A stretch of 64,000 nt of DNA from Actinoplanes italicus (GTDB taxonomy: Bacteria > Actinomycetota > Actinomycetes > Mycobacteriales > Micromonosporaceae): NCBI RefSeq assembly GCF_003001815.1, contig NZ_PVMZ01000004.1, positions 124,001 to 188,000 of the forward strand. Direction: 5' to 3'. The notes under the pieces were generated by a model, which was not told the origin of the DNA, did no database searches, and saw nothing but the letters and a program-made list of their open reading frames with translations. The position numbers and the translations under genes were made by a program. Shown here piece by piece: positions 51,841-59,476 of this stretch; positions within the stretch are counted from its first letter, which is position 1, and every line of letters begins with the position of its first letter.

Positions 51841-52329
51841 TCAGGAGTCCAGGCGGATGCTCATGGCGAAGTTCCGGAGATGCTGACCGCGGAGCTCGAC
51901 CTGGCGCTCGGCGTCGACGGTGAAGCCGAAACGTTCGAAGGCGGGCCGGGCGGTGAGGCTGGCGTGCACCCGCAAACGCTGGTGGCCGGCCGCCGCGGCC
52001 TCCTGCAGTACGTGTGTGACCAGTGCGCGTGCCACGCCGCGGCCGCCGGCGTCGGGGTGGACGAAGAGCATGTCGAGCAGGCCCTCGTCGGTGAAGTCGC
52101 TGAATCCGGCGATCCGGGTCTCGAGGCAGGCGATGTAGGTGTGCGCGCTCGAGCGGCGCTGTCGCCATCGGGTCTGGTCGACGGTGGCGGGCGCCCAGGC
52201 CTCGATCTGTGCGGTGCTGTAGTCGCGGCTGGCGGTGCCGTGGACGGCGGCGCGGAAGACCTGCCAGGTGTCGTCGGCGTCGGTGTCCTGGTAGGGGCGG
52301 ATCCGGAGGTTCTGCGGCGGGTGGGTCAC
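51841..52329 (-). CDS. GNAT-family N-acetyltransferase
   Basis: 162 residues from GTG 52329. Motifs: IRPYQDTDADDTWQVFRAAV, LLDMLFVHPDAGGRGVARAL (acetyl-CoA loop GGRGVA), and RLRVHASLTARPAFERFGFT. RimI-like or YafP-like GNAT; substrate unknown. It faces away from the ABC-F gene, with a 240-bp G-rich space between them (52330-52551) that should hold both promoters, although no consensus boxes stand out. Confidence 0.87.
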   Translation of the reverse strand: MTHPPQNLRIRPYQDTDADDTWQVFRAAVHGTASRDYSTAQIEAWAPATVDQTRWRQRRSSAHTYIACLETRIAGFSDFTDEGLLDMLFVHPDAGGRGVARALVTHVLQEAAAAGHQRLRVHASLTARPAFERFGFTVDAERQVELRGQHLRNFAMSIRLDS

Positions 52330-52551
52330 GGTGACATTCTCCGGTCGCCGGTGCGGCAGGTTCGGCTTGGCGGTGCCGCTGCCGGTCCGCCGTCGTGTGC
52401 CGTCGGCGGGGCGGTGCGGGGCGGGGCGGTGTGGGAATGCCGGTGGTGGCGGGTATCGCGGGTTGGCCGGATATCGGTTGCGGGGCGGCGGTGGCGGGGG
52501 CAGAGTGGGGCGCGGTTGTGTCGTCGAGATGTGGGAGTGCGCTCCGGTGCT

Positions 52552-52656
52552 GTGAGAGAGACCCGACTTCGTGTCCTTGTCGGTGTCACCCCTCCTGGAA
52601 TTGATCTTGTCTGCGCATCTCAAAGCCGCCCGTCTCGGTTTCTCCCACGACGGTGA
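52552..52656 (+). CDS. Leader peptide overlapping the ABC-F gene start ([10 protein letters not shown]...)
   Basis: 34 codons from GTG 52552 (GTG 52537 is also in frame). It begins [20 protein letters not shown] and ends RPSRFLPRR. Arg-Leu-Arg at codons 5-7 is the classical macrolide-arrest motif. Codon choice (AGA, CTT, CCT, ATT) is A+T-rich compared with all neighbours, suggesting constraint on the RNA. A GGAG/CTCC hairpin (52534-52545) precedes it. The frame overlaps the ABC-F start region in another frame; a ribosome stalled at codon 7 would leave the ABC-F start at 52607 open. Confidence 0.6.
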   Translation: MRETRLRVLVGVTPPGIDLVCASQSRPSRFLPRR

Positions 52657-54193
52657 TCTGTTGTTCTCCGGTCTGGATCTGGTGTTGCGTCCCGGTGACC
52701 GGATCGGGGTGGTGGGCCCGAACGGGGCCGGGAAGACCACGTTGCTGCGGGTGCTGGCCGGTGAGCTGGCGCCGGGTGAGGGGCATCTGAGTGTCGCGGC
52801 GGGCACCCGGATCGGGTACGTGCCGCAGCGGATGCCGGATCCGGACGGCACGGTCGGGGCGTTCCTGGCCGAGGGGCTGGGTGAGCTGGCCGCGGTGATC
52901 GCCGGTATGCGGGAGCTGGAGCGGCGGCTGGCCGGTGGTGAGGACGTGCTGGCGCAGTTCGCGGCCGTGCAGGAGCGGTGGACGGTGCTGGAGGGCTGGA
53001 ACGCGGAGTCGCGGCTGACGGAGGTGCGGCAGCGGCTGGACATCGATCATCTGGCTGACGAGTGGCCGTTGCGATCGGTCAGTGGTGGTGAGCAGGCGCG
53101 GTTGTTGCTGGCGCGGGCGTTGCTGGCCGGGCCGGATCTGTTGCTGCTGGACGAGCCGACGAACCATCTGGATGCCGAGGGTGCGGCGTGGCTGCGGCAG
53201 TGGCTGGGTGGTTTCGCGGGTGGGGTGCTGGCGGTCAGTCACGATCGGGCGTTTCTGGACGAGGTCGTGGGCCGGATCGTGGAGCTTGACGGGATCGACG
53301 AGCAGCCGCAGGACTATCCGGGTGGCGGTTATACGGCGTACCGGGCGGAGAAGCAGCGGCGGTGGGAGAAGCTGCTGACCGATTTCGAGGCGCAGGAGAA
53401 GGACCGGGTCCGGTGGGAGGCCGACATCGAGCGGACGAAGGGGTTCGCTTCGGGGGTGGAGAACACGGTCCGGTCGGGGGTGGAGGCGCCGCATCTGCGG
53501 CGGGTGGCGCGGCTGGTGGCGCGTAAGGCGAAGGTGCGGGAGCGGCGGTTGCGGCGGCAGATGGCGTCGGTGCGGTGGATCGCGCGGCCGCGGACCCGGC
53601 CACCGCTGACGCTGGCTTTTCCCGGTGACGACGGTGATCCGGGTGAGGTGCTGCTGAAGGTGCGGGGCCTGACCGTGCGGGATCTGTTGCGTGACGTGGA
53701 TGTGGAGGTGCGGCGCGGTGACCGGGTGTTGGTGACGGGCCGTAACGGGGCGGGGAAGACGACGTTGTTGCGGGCGATCGCGCGGCGTCATCCGGAGGTG
53801 GCGGTGTTGCCGCAGACCGATGACGGGTTGCGGGACGGTACGTCGGTGATGGATTTCTTCCGGGCGCGGGTGCCGGTGTACGTCGATGATGCGGAGCGGT
53901 TGCTGGCGGGGCATCAGTTCGAGGCGGAGCAGTGGTCGGCGCCGGTGCGGGATCTGTCGGCGGGGGAGTTGCGGCGGTTGCTGCTGGCGGTGCTGGTGAA
54001 CAGTGAGTCGCGGGTGCTGCTGTTGGACGAGCCGACGAATTTCCTGGATTTCGCGGCTCTGGATGTGGTGGAGGAGGCGTTGCGGCGGTATCGGGGGACG
54101 CTGCTGGTGGTCAGTCACGATCGGTATTTCGCGGAGGCGATCGGGTGTACCCGGCGCTGGGATGTGGCTGATGGGCGGGTGTCGGAGAACTGA
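52571..54193 (+). CDS. ABC-F ATPase, antibiotic-resistance (ribosome protection) type
   Basis: 540 residues from GTG 52571; TTG 52607 ([16 protein letters not shown]) gives 528 and fits the family start better. Two ATP-binding domains without membrane parts: Walker [10 protein letters not shown] at 49-57, signature [17 protein letters not shown], Walker [13 protein letters not shown]; then [21 protein letters not shown] and [12 protein letters not shown]. The linker (about residues 255-350) is charged and basic ([14 protein letters not shown]), as expected for contact with the ribosomal exit or peptidyl-transferase region. Such proteins displace macrolides, lincosamides or streptogramins. The leader frame suggests drug-induced expression. 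Confidence 0.88.
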   Translation: MSLSVSPLLELILSAHLKAARLGFSHDGDLLFSGLDLVLRPGDRIGVVGPNGAGKTTLLRVLAGELAPGEGHLSVAAGTRIGYVPQRMPDPDGTVGAFLAEGLGELAAVIAGMRELERRLAGGEDVLAQFAAVQERWTVLEGWNAESRLTEVRQRLDIDHLADEWPLRSVSGGEQARLLLARALLAGPDLLLLDEPTNHLDAEGAAWLRQWLGGFAGGVLAVSHDRAFLDEVVGRIVELDGIDEQPQDYPGGGYTAYRAEKQRRWEKLLTDFEAQEKDRVRWEADIERTKGFASGVENTVRSGVEAPHLRRVARLVARKAKVRERRLRRQMASVRWIARPRTRPPLTLAFPGDDGDPGEVLLKVRGLTVRDLLRDVDVEVRRGDRVLVTGRNGAGKTTLLRAIARRHPEVAVLPQTDDGLRDGTSVMDFFRARVPVYVDDAERLLAGHQFEAEQWSAPVRDLSAGELRRLLLAVLVNSESRVLLLDEPTNFLDFAALDVVEEALRRYRGTLLVVSHDRYFAEAIGCTRRWDVADGRVSEN

Positions 54194-54276
54194 GTCGCCC
54201 GGCGGCCGGGCGGGTGAGTTGGTCTCCTATGCTCTGAACCCGGCTACGGAAAGCGGGCGGGGTTTTGAGTTCGGAC

Positions 54277-55122
54277 ATGAGTATCGTCGAGGCGGTCATC
54301 CTCGGCGCGGTCGAGGGTGTGACCGAGTTCCTCCCGGTGTCGAGCACCGGTCACCTGACGATCCTGGAGAACCTTTTCGGTCATCGGGTCGATGATCCGG
54401 CGATCACCGCGTTCACGGTGATCATTCAGTCGGGTGCGGTGCTGGCGACGATCCTGTTCCTGCGTAAGGACATCGCGCGGGTGGTGCCGGCGTTCCTGCG
54501 GGGGTTGTTCAACAAGGAGGCGCGGGAGCACGCGGATTTCCGTTTCGGGTGGGCGGTGCTGCTGGGTTCGATCCCGATCGTGATCGTGGCGTTGATCTTC
54601 AAGGATGACATCGAGACGACGCTGCGGAGTCTGTGGTTCGTGGCCGGGGCGTTGATCGTCTGGTCGGGGGTGATGGCGTTCGCTGATCACGCCGCCACGC
54701 AGGTCCGGCATGAGGAGGACGTGACGTGGAAGGACACGCTGATCATCGGTGTGGTGCAGTGCATGGCGCTGATTCCGGGGATCTCGCGGTCGGGGGCGAC
54801 GATGTCGGCGGGTCTGCTGCGTGACTTCGACCGGGTGACGGTGACGAAGTTGTCGTTCTTCCTGTCGATTCCGGCGTTGACGGGTGCGTCGCTGCTGCAG
54901 GGTGTCGAGGAGTTCGACAACATCTCGACCGGTGTGGGCTGGACGAACACGATCGTGGCGACGGTGGTGAGTTTCGTGGTGGCGTACGCGTCGGTGACGT
55001 GGCTGCTGAAGTTCGTGGCGAAGCACTCGTACAGCATCTTCATCTTTTATCGGATCGCGTTGGGTTCGCTGCTGCTGGTGCTGTTGTCGACCGGCACGAT
55101 CGACGCGAAGGGCGGGGTCTGA
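54277..55122 (+). CDS. uppP: Undecaprenyl-diphosphate phosphatase
   Basis: 281 residues from ATG 54277 (MSIVEAVILGAVEGVTEFLP), the normal length. Catalytic motifs: EGVTEFLPVSSTGH near the start and LIPGISRSGATM in the middle, within about eight membrane helices. The enzyme recycles the lipid carrier undecaprenyl phosphate for cell-wall synthesis; extra copies give bacitracin tolerance. It follows the ABC-F gene by 83 bp, so it may be co-transcribed. An earlier in-frame start at 54265 adds only four residues. Confidence 0.94.
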   Translation: MSIVEAVILGAVEGVTEFLPVSSTGHLTILENLFGHRVDDPAITAFTVIIQSGAVLATILFLRKDIARVVPAFLRGLFNKEAREHADFRFGWAVLLGSIPIVIVALIFKDDIETTLRSLWFVAGALIVWSGVMAFADHAATQVRHEEDVTWKDTLIIGVVQCMALIPGISRSGATMSAGLLRDFDRVTVTKLSFFLSIPALTGASLLQGVEEFDNISTGVGWTNTIVATVVSFVVAYASVTWLLKFVAKHSYSIFIFYRIALGSLLLVLLSTGTIDAKGGV

Positions 55123-55126
55123 GCCT

Positions 55127-55615
55127 TCAGGTGAGGCGGGCGAGGAGTTTCTCGCCTTCGGGCCAGGGTCCGAAGCCGGATTTGGAGTCCAGGTGGCCGA
55201 CGGGGCCGGCGTCGTGGAGTTCGGCGCCCCAGTCGTGGGCCAGCTGGACTCCGTCGTCGTAGGGGCAGTGCGGGTCGTTGCGGCTGATGACGGCGATGGC
55301 GGGGAACGGCAGCCGGCCGCGGGGTGCGTGGTCGTGGGCGGGTGGGGTGACCAGGAGCGCGCCGGTGACGGGGCCGGTGTGTTCGGCGGCCCAGAGGCAG
55401 ACGGTCATGCAGCCGGCGCTGTGGGCGATGAGGATGGCGGGCTCGTCGGAGGCGGCGATGGCGGTGTGCAGGGCGTCGACGCGGTCCTCGGCGACGTAGG
55501 GCGGACCGGGCGGTTCGGGTGCCCAGGTGTAGTTGCGGTGGGCGCGGGCCCATTGCCGGGACCAGTGGTTGGGGAACGGTATGCCGCGGCCGGGTATGAG
55601 CAGGTATCGGGTCAC
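55127..55615 (-). CDS. RBBP9/YdeN-type alpha/beta hydrolase
   Basis: 162 residues from GTG 55615. Short alpha/beta-hydrolase fold: YLLIPGRGIPFPNHWSRQW at the start, nucleophile motif ILIAHSAGCMTVCLWA (HSAG), an acid in VISRNDPHCPY, and the final His in PVGHLDSKSGFG. This is the serine hydrolase family of human RBBP9 and Bacillus YdeN; substrates are unknown. Convergent with uppP, stops 4 bp apart. Confidence 0.88.
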   Translation of the reverse strand: MTRYLLIPGRGIPFPNHWSRQWARAHRNYTWAPEPPGPPYVAEDRVDALHTAIAASDEPAILIAHSAGCMTVCLWAAEHTGPVTGALLVTPPAHDHAPRGRLPFPAIAVISRNDPHCPYDDGVQLAHDWGAELHDAGPVGHLDSKSGFGPWPEGEKLLARLT

Positions 55616-55681
55616 CCGCGCGAGCGTAACGGTAATCGTGAATGCCTGACGTTGCTGCGGGTGTCGAATATCGTCGCAGGC

Positions 55682-56395
55682 GTGCCTGATCTGAAATTCG
55701 CTCATCCGCGGCTGGCGGCCGTTTATGACACGTTCGACGGTGACCGCGGTGATCTGGGGGCGTACGAGGAGATCGTCGCGGAGTCCGGGGCCGGCAGTGT
55801 GCTGGATGTCGGCTGCGGGACGGGTTGTCTGGCGTTGCGGCTGGCCGCGAAGGGTCTGCGGGTCACCGGGGTGGATCCGGCGGAGGCGTCGCTGCAGGTG
55901 GCGAAAGGCAAACCCGGCGGCGGTACGGTCGAGTGGCGCGCGGAGATCCCGTCGGGTGAGGTGTTCGACCTGGCGGTGATGACCGGCAACGTGGCGCAGG
56001 TGTTCCTCGGCGACGACGAGTGGGCGGCGGTGCTGCGTGACATTCACGCGGTGTTGCGTCCGGGTGGGTGGCTGGTGTTCGAGACGCGGCGGCCGGAGTA
56101 CCGGGCGTGGGACGAGTGGGCGGCCCGCAGCGAGCCGGTCGTGCGCGAGGTGCCCGGTGTCGGCCTGGTGGAGCAGCGGTTCGAGTTGACGTCGGTGCGG
56201 TTGCCGCTGGTGTCGTTCCGGGACACGTACACGTTCGCGGACGGTGAGGTGCTGACGTCGGAGTCGACTCTGCGGTTCCGGGACCGTGACGAGCTGGACG
56301 CCGGTGTGACGGCTGCCGGGTTCCGGGTGGTCGAGGTGCGGCAGGCACCGGACCGGCCGGCGCGGGAGCGGGTGTTGCTGTGCGAGAAACCGTGA
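55682..56395 (+). CDS. Class I SAM-dependent methyltransferase
   Basis: 237 residues from GTG 55682 (VPDLKFAHPRLAAVYDTFDG); GTG 55658 is an alternative. SAM motif SVLDVGCGTGCLALRLAAKG, acidic motif VTGVDPAEASLQVAK, and FDLAVMTGNVAQVF with VLRPGGWLVFETRRPEYRAW. The last 80 residues form a beta-sheet (FELTSVRLPLVSFRDTYTFA) typical of UbiE/Methyltransf_25 proteins of actinomycetes. Substrate unknown; no biosynthetic neighbours. Confidence 0.9.
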   Translation: MPDLKFAHPRLAAVYDTFDGDRGDLGAYEEIVAESGAGSVLDVGCGTGCLALRLAAKGLRVTGVDPAEASLQVAKGKPGGGTVEWRAEIPSGEVFDLAVMTGNVAQVFLGDDEWAAVLRDIHAVLRPGGWLVFETRRPEYRAWDEWAARSEPVVREVPGVGLVEQRFELTSVRLPLVSFRDTYTFADGEVLTSESTLRFRDRDELDAGVTAAGFRVVEVRQAPDRPARERVLLCEKP

Positions 56396-56455
56396 GCCCG
56401 GGCAGATTGTCTCCGGACCGCGGAAGCCTTTATGGGGCGCGTTCCCGCACGGAGT

Positions 56456-56479
56456 CGGAGACGCAACGTTCTGTCTCCG
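56456..56479. terminator. Hairpin between convergent genes
   Basis: CGGAGAC (56456-56462) pairs with GTCTCCG (56473-56479) over a 10-nt loop. Another GTCTCCG at 56409-56415 could compete for the same arm. It lies between the methyltransferase stop and the convergent hypothetical gene. Confidence 0.5.
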
Positions 56480-56506
56480 CCACGGGAATGGAGGGTGGCC
56501 GGCTTG

Positions 56507-56839
56507 TCACTGCCGGGTGTGGGGCACGGTTATCTCGAGCCGTTCGGGAGCCGGGAACTCGGCCGGCCGCTCGTCGATGGCGGCGTATTCGATGCCGCCG
56601 AGCTCACCGTCGAACGTGTAGAGGAACAGCGTGTCGTGGGTGCCGGTGACGGTGGCGTCCACGGCGACCGTCATGCGGCGCCCGGCGGCCTCGGTGAAGC
56701 CGATCGTGGGGCAGCCGCAGGGGCAGCCCTCAACCACCCGGACGAGGCCGGCCTGCGTGTGCAGGCCGTCAGCGTCGGCGGCGGCCAGCAGCGCGTCGAG
56801 GACGGCCCGTTCGCGGGGCGTGAGCGTGCGGGGGTCCAC
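56507..56839 (-). CDS. Hypothetical protein
   Basis: 110 residues from GTG 56839, MDPRTLTPRERAVLDALLAA at the start. The middle carries RVVEGCPCGCPTIGF, with a CxCxC cysteine set that could bind a metal, then a beta-rich end (DTLFLYTFDGELGGIEYAAI). This wording recurs in short actinobacterial proteins without function. The gene starts 3 bp after the stop of the next hypothetical gene, so the two form an operon. Confidence 0.65.
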   Translation of the reverse strand: MDPRTLTPRERAVLDALLAAADADGLHTQAGLVRVVEGCPCGCPTIGFTEAAGRRMTVAVDATVTGTHDTLFLYTFDGELGGIEYAAIDERPAEFPAPERLEITVPHTRQ

Positions 56840-56842
56840 GCC

Positions 56843-57328
56843 TCACCAGTCCCCGGTCCAGCGCTGCTGTTGCAGGCCGGCGGCGGCGTACTCGTCGAAT
56901 GCCTCTCCCCGGTCGACGCCGAGGTGGCGCAGCAGCACGTTGGCGGCCATGTCGCGGTGGTCGCCGGCGACGGTGTAGTGGTCTTCGGCCTCGCCGGGTG
57001 AGGTGGCGGTGAACAGCGGCCCCCACACGACGTCGCCGTGCTTCCAGGCCACGGCGGCCTGGAAGCCGCCGCTGCCGAAGAACTCGCTGTGCAGGTACGC
57101 GACGGTGCCGTGGTGTGAGTGCCGGCGGGCCCAGCCGGCGATCGGTGTGGTGAGCTCGTAGAACCCGTCGACGGGCGGGTCGCCTCTGTCGCCGCCGGTG
57201 ACGGTGGCGATGACGTCGCCGGTCAGCGGCAGCAGCACGAGGCCGGCCGGCAGGGGCACGACCGGCAGGTGCGGGGTGTCGCCGTGGTCGGCGGCGTTCC
57301 ACAGCAGCGCCCGGAGATCTGCAGCCAT
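56843..57328 (-). CDS. Hypothetical protein
   Basis: 161 residues from ATG 57328 (MAADLRALLWNAADHGDTPH). Beta-rich protein with GDVIATVTGGDRGDPPVDGF, SHHGTVAYLHSEFFGSGGFQ and VWGPLFTATSPGEAEDHYTV. The FFGGxGxQ-like text resembles actinobacterial conserved hypotheticals; it may be an immunity-type or accessory protein, but nothing supports a role. First gene of a two-gene unit with the 110-residue protein downstream. Confidence 0.65.
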   Translation of the reverse strand: MAADLRALLWNAADHGDTPHLPVVPLPAGLVLLPLTGDVIATVTGGDRGDPPVDGFYELTTPIAGWARRHSHHGTVAYLHSEFFGSGGFQAAVAWKHGDVVWGPLFTATSPGEAEDHYTVAGDHRDMAANVLLRHLGVDRGEAFDEYAAAGLQQQRWTGDW

Positions 57329-57390
57329 GGGCGCCAGCCTACGGCGGGCCGCTCTGGCGGCCGGCACCGCAGGCGTGTGAGCATGACGGG

Positions 57391-57858
57391 ATGGCCGGTG
57401 ATGCGGCCGGTGCCGGGTTCTTCGCGGGGCTGGCACAGGGGGAGAACGCGGTGCTGCCGCTGCTGGAGCCGTTCGCCGCGGCGGCGGGCCTGGATCAGGC
57501 CGCGCTCGACGCTCATGTGCCGCTGGCCGGTTGCCAGGCGTATCCGTCGTATGTGGCGTGGCTGGCGTTGAACGCCGAGCCTGGTGCGGCGGCGCTGGCA
57601 TTGGCGGCGAACTTCGCGGCGTGGGGCGGCTACTGCGCGGGCCTGGCCGGTGGGCTGCGCGACCGGTATGGGTTCGACGATGTGGCGTGCGGGTTCCTGG
57701 ATTTCTTCGCGGGGCCGGGTCCTGATCTGGACGCTCAGGCGGTCGCGGCGGCGCAGGCCGCGCTGGACCGTGGCGAGACCTTGGAGCGGGCGCGGGTGTA
57801 CGGGCGGTTGCTGCACGAGTACGAGTCGACGTTCTGGCAGACGCTGGCGGGCCTCTAG
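57391..57858 (+). CDS. TenA/PqqC-like helical protein
   Basis: 155 residues, all helical: AGLDQAALDAHVPLAGCQAY, PSYVAWLALNAEPGAAALAL, AANFAAWGGYCAGLAGGLRD and FLDFFAGPGPDLDAQAVAAA. The spacing and the AYPSYVAWLAL and NFAAWG segments resemble TenA-like/heme-oxygenase-fold proteins that are annotated in actinomycetes as transcriptional regulators without evidence of DNA binding. It lacks the catalytic Cys/Glu set of real thiaminases, as far as I can see. Role unknown. Confidence 0.65.
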   Translation: MAGDAAGAGFFAGLAQGENAVLPLLEPFAAAAGLDQAALDAHVPLAGCQAYPSYVAWLALNAEPGAAALALAANFAAWGGYCAGLAGGLRDRYGFDDVACGFLDFFAGPGPDLDAQAVAAAQAALDRGETLERARVYGRLLHEYESTFWQTLAGL

Positions 57859-57912
57859 GCCGGGCCGGCGGAGCCGGACGGGACACGCTGCGGAAGGCGT
57901 GCCGCCGGGCCG

Positions 57913-58506
57913 CTAGGTGAGGCCCGCGGTGCCGGACGGCGACGTGTCGCCGCGGCGGCGGGCGCGGAGGCGTTCGATGCGTTGCTCGCGTTCGTGGCGG
58001 CGTCTCTCGCGGCTGTCGCGGACGCGTTGCGGCGGGCGGCGGCTTCCGGTCAGATCATAACGGCGCAGATCACGGCGTACGCGCAACGCGGTCACCAGCG
58101 CGAGCAGGGTCAGTCCGGCCGCGGCGGTGAGCAGGGCGAGGCGTTGCAGGCGTGGCGGCGGTGCGGTTGTGCCGGGCGCGAACCAGCCGAGCGTGTCGCC
58201 GGCGGCGCTCAGATGGTAGGCGGCCGGTGCCGCGATGGTGGCGGCGACGGCCAGCAGGGCGGCCGCCGCGACGATCGGGGTGATCCAGCGTGCGGTGACG
58301 TCGAGTTCGTCTTCGCCGCGGAACCACAGCAGGATCGGCGCGGGTATCCCGAGCAGCATCGGCAGGCCCGCCAGCGTGACCGCCACGACCGAGCCCGATG
58401 CGGCGAGCATGCCTGTCGTACCCCAGGTGAGCAGGCAGACGAGCAGGGTCGCCAGCGACAGGGCGAGCTGTCGCCGGATCAGGCGGTTGCGTGGCACACC
58501 GATCAT
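57913..58506 (-). CDS. Membrane protein with basic C-terminal tail
   Basis: 197 residues from ATG 58506 (MIGVPRNRLIRRQLALSLAT); TTG 58524 would add six. Four hydrophobic helices: residues about 12-30, 35-58, 74-96 and 122-142. The last 55 residues are strongly basic (RRDLRRYDLTGSRRPPQRVR, ERRRHEREQRIERLRARRRG) and must be cytosolic. No known family. The 93 bp upstream, shared with a divergent lipoprotein gene, contain a near-match to the CebR palindrome. Confidence 0.65.
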   Translation of the reverse strand: MIGVPRNRLIRRQLALSLATLLVCLLTWGTTGMLAASGSVVAVTLAGLPMLLGIPAPILLWFRGEDELDVTARWITPIVAAAALLAVAATIAAPAAYHLSAAGDTLGWFAPGTTAPPPRLQRLALLTAAAGLTLLALVTALRVRRDLRRYDLTGSRRPPQRVRDSRERRRHEREQRIERLRARRRGDTSPSGTAGLT

Positions 58507-58539
58507 CCTGCCCCGCCCCCGCAACGTTCACCTCGGTGA

Positions 58540-58553
58540 TGGGAGCGCTGCCA
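58540..58553. promoter_or_regulatory. CebR-like palindrome with one mismatch
   Basis: TGGGAGCGCTGCCA differs at one base from the perfect TGGGAGCGCTCCCA seen before the xylanase. It lies between a divergent membrane-protein gene and a lipoprotein gene. It may be a weak site or chance; neither neighbour is an obvious sugar gene. Confidence 0.35.
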
Positions 58554-58599
58554 CGGGTGACGGTGGAACCGTGGTGCGGGCCGCGCAGTCGAAGCGGGT

Positions 58600-59061
58600 A
58601 TGCGGTTGATTCGAGTGGTTCTGCCGGTCGTGCTGTTCGCGCTGGCCGGGTGTGCCGGTGGCGGGGCACCGCCGCGCTATCTCAACCCGGCCGGGTCGTG
58701 CCCGGGTGTCGACGCCGCGGCCGAACGGTTGACCGATCGGCCGCTGCCCGCGGACTTCGTCGCGGTGTCCGCGGTGCTGTGCCACAGCGGGCTGCCGGGA
58801 CTGCCGTCCGGGGCGCCGGCCGCGCAGCCGTCGGCGCGGCGGTCCACAGGACCGTTCGGCGACCTGCTCACGGCGCTGCGGGAGCCGCCGCCGGAGCCGC
58901 CGCGCGGGGAGTTTGCGTGTCCGGCGATGATGCAGGCGCCGATCGTGCTGGCGTTGACCGACGCGTCCGGGCGTACGGTGCTGCCGGCCCTTCCGGCTAC
59001 CGCGTGCGGTTTCCGTACCCCGGCGGTCGACGCCGCCGTTCAGGCACTGACCTGGTCATGA
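58600..59061 (+). CDS. Putative lipoprotein
   Basis: 153 residues. A lipoprotein signal peptide: basic start (MRLIRVVL), hydrophobic core, and the lipobox LAGC with Cys18, to be lipidated and anchored on the outer face of the membrane. The mature part has four cysteines (about C35, C62, C107 and C132) that may form two disulfides, plus a Ser/Pro-rich middle. No enzyme domain recognised. Confidence 0.72.
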   Translation: MRLIRVVLPVVLFALAGCAGGGAPPRYLNPAGSCPGVDAAAERLTDRPLPADFVAVSAVLCHSGLPGLPSGAPAAQPSARRSTGPFGDLLTALREPPPEPPRGEFACPAMMQAPIVLALTDASGRTVLPALPATACGFRTPAVDAAVQALTWS

Positions 59062-59108
59062 GCCACGCGTGCCCGCTCCCCGCACCGGCTGGGACGTGCA
59101 CGCGTGGC
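59062..59108. terminator. Hairpin between convergent lipoprotein and gntR genes
   Basis: GCCACGCGTG (59062-59071) pairs perfectly with CACGCGTGGC (59099-59108) over a 27-nt interior. It begins at the base after the lipoprotein stop. Likely a bidirectional terminator. Confidence 0.6.
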
Positions 59109-59116
59109 CGTACTGC

Positions 59117-59476
59117 TCAATGGTCTTCCAATGCGGCCTTGACCATCGCCAAAGCCGTCTCGGGCGGGACACCGAGAGCCCGGGTCCGCATCACGTAGGC
59201 GGCGGCCGCGCGCTGGGCCTGCCCGGACGTGCCGGTGGCCTTGGCGGTGACGACGGTGCCGTGCCGGCCGCGGGTCTCGACGAGGCCGGCCTGTTCGAGT
59301 TCGCGGTAGGCGCGGGCGACGGTGTTGACCGCCAGGCGCAGGTCACCGGCCAGCTGCCGGACCGGGGGCAGGCGGGTGCCGGCGGCCAGTTCCCCGTCGG
59401 CGGCGAGCGCGGCGATGCGTAGCCTGACCTGCTCGTACGGTGGGGTCGCCGAGGCGGGGTCGATGGTGATGTCCAT
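59117..59476 (-). CDS. GntR-family regulator, YtrA type
   Basis: 119 residues. Winged helix: PPYEQVRLRIAALAADGELA, AGTRLPPVRQLAGDLRLAVN and TVARAYRELEQAGLVETRGR. The short C-terminal helix pair without ligand domain is the mark of the YtrA subfamily, which usually controls a transporter in the same operon. Its ATG shares one base with the stop of the upstream MFS gene (TGATG), so it probably controls that transporter and itself. Confidence 0.92.
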   Translation of the reverse strand: MDITIDPASATPPYEQVRLRIAALAADGELAAGTRLPPVRQLAGDLRLAVNTVARAYRELEQAGLVETRGRHGTVVTAKATGTSGQAQRAAAAYVMRTRALGVPPETALAMVKAALEDH

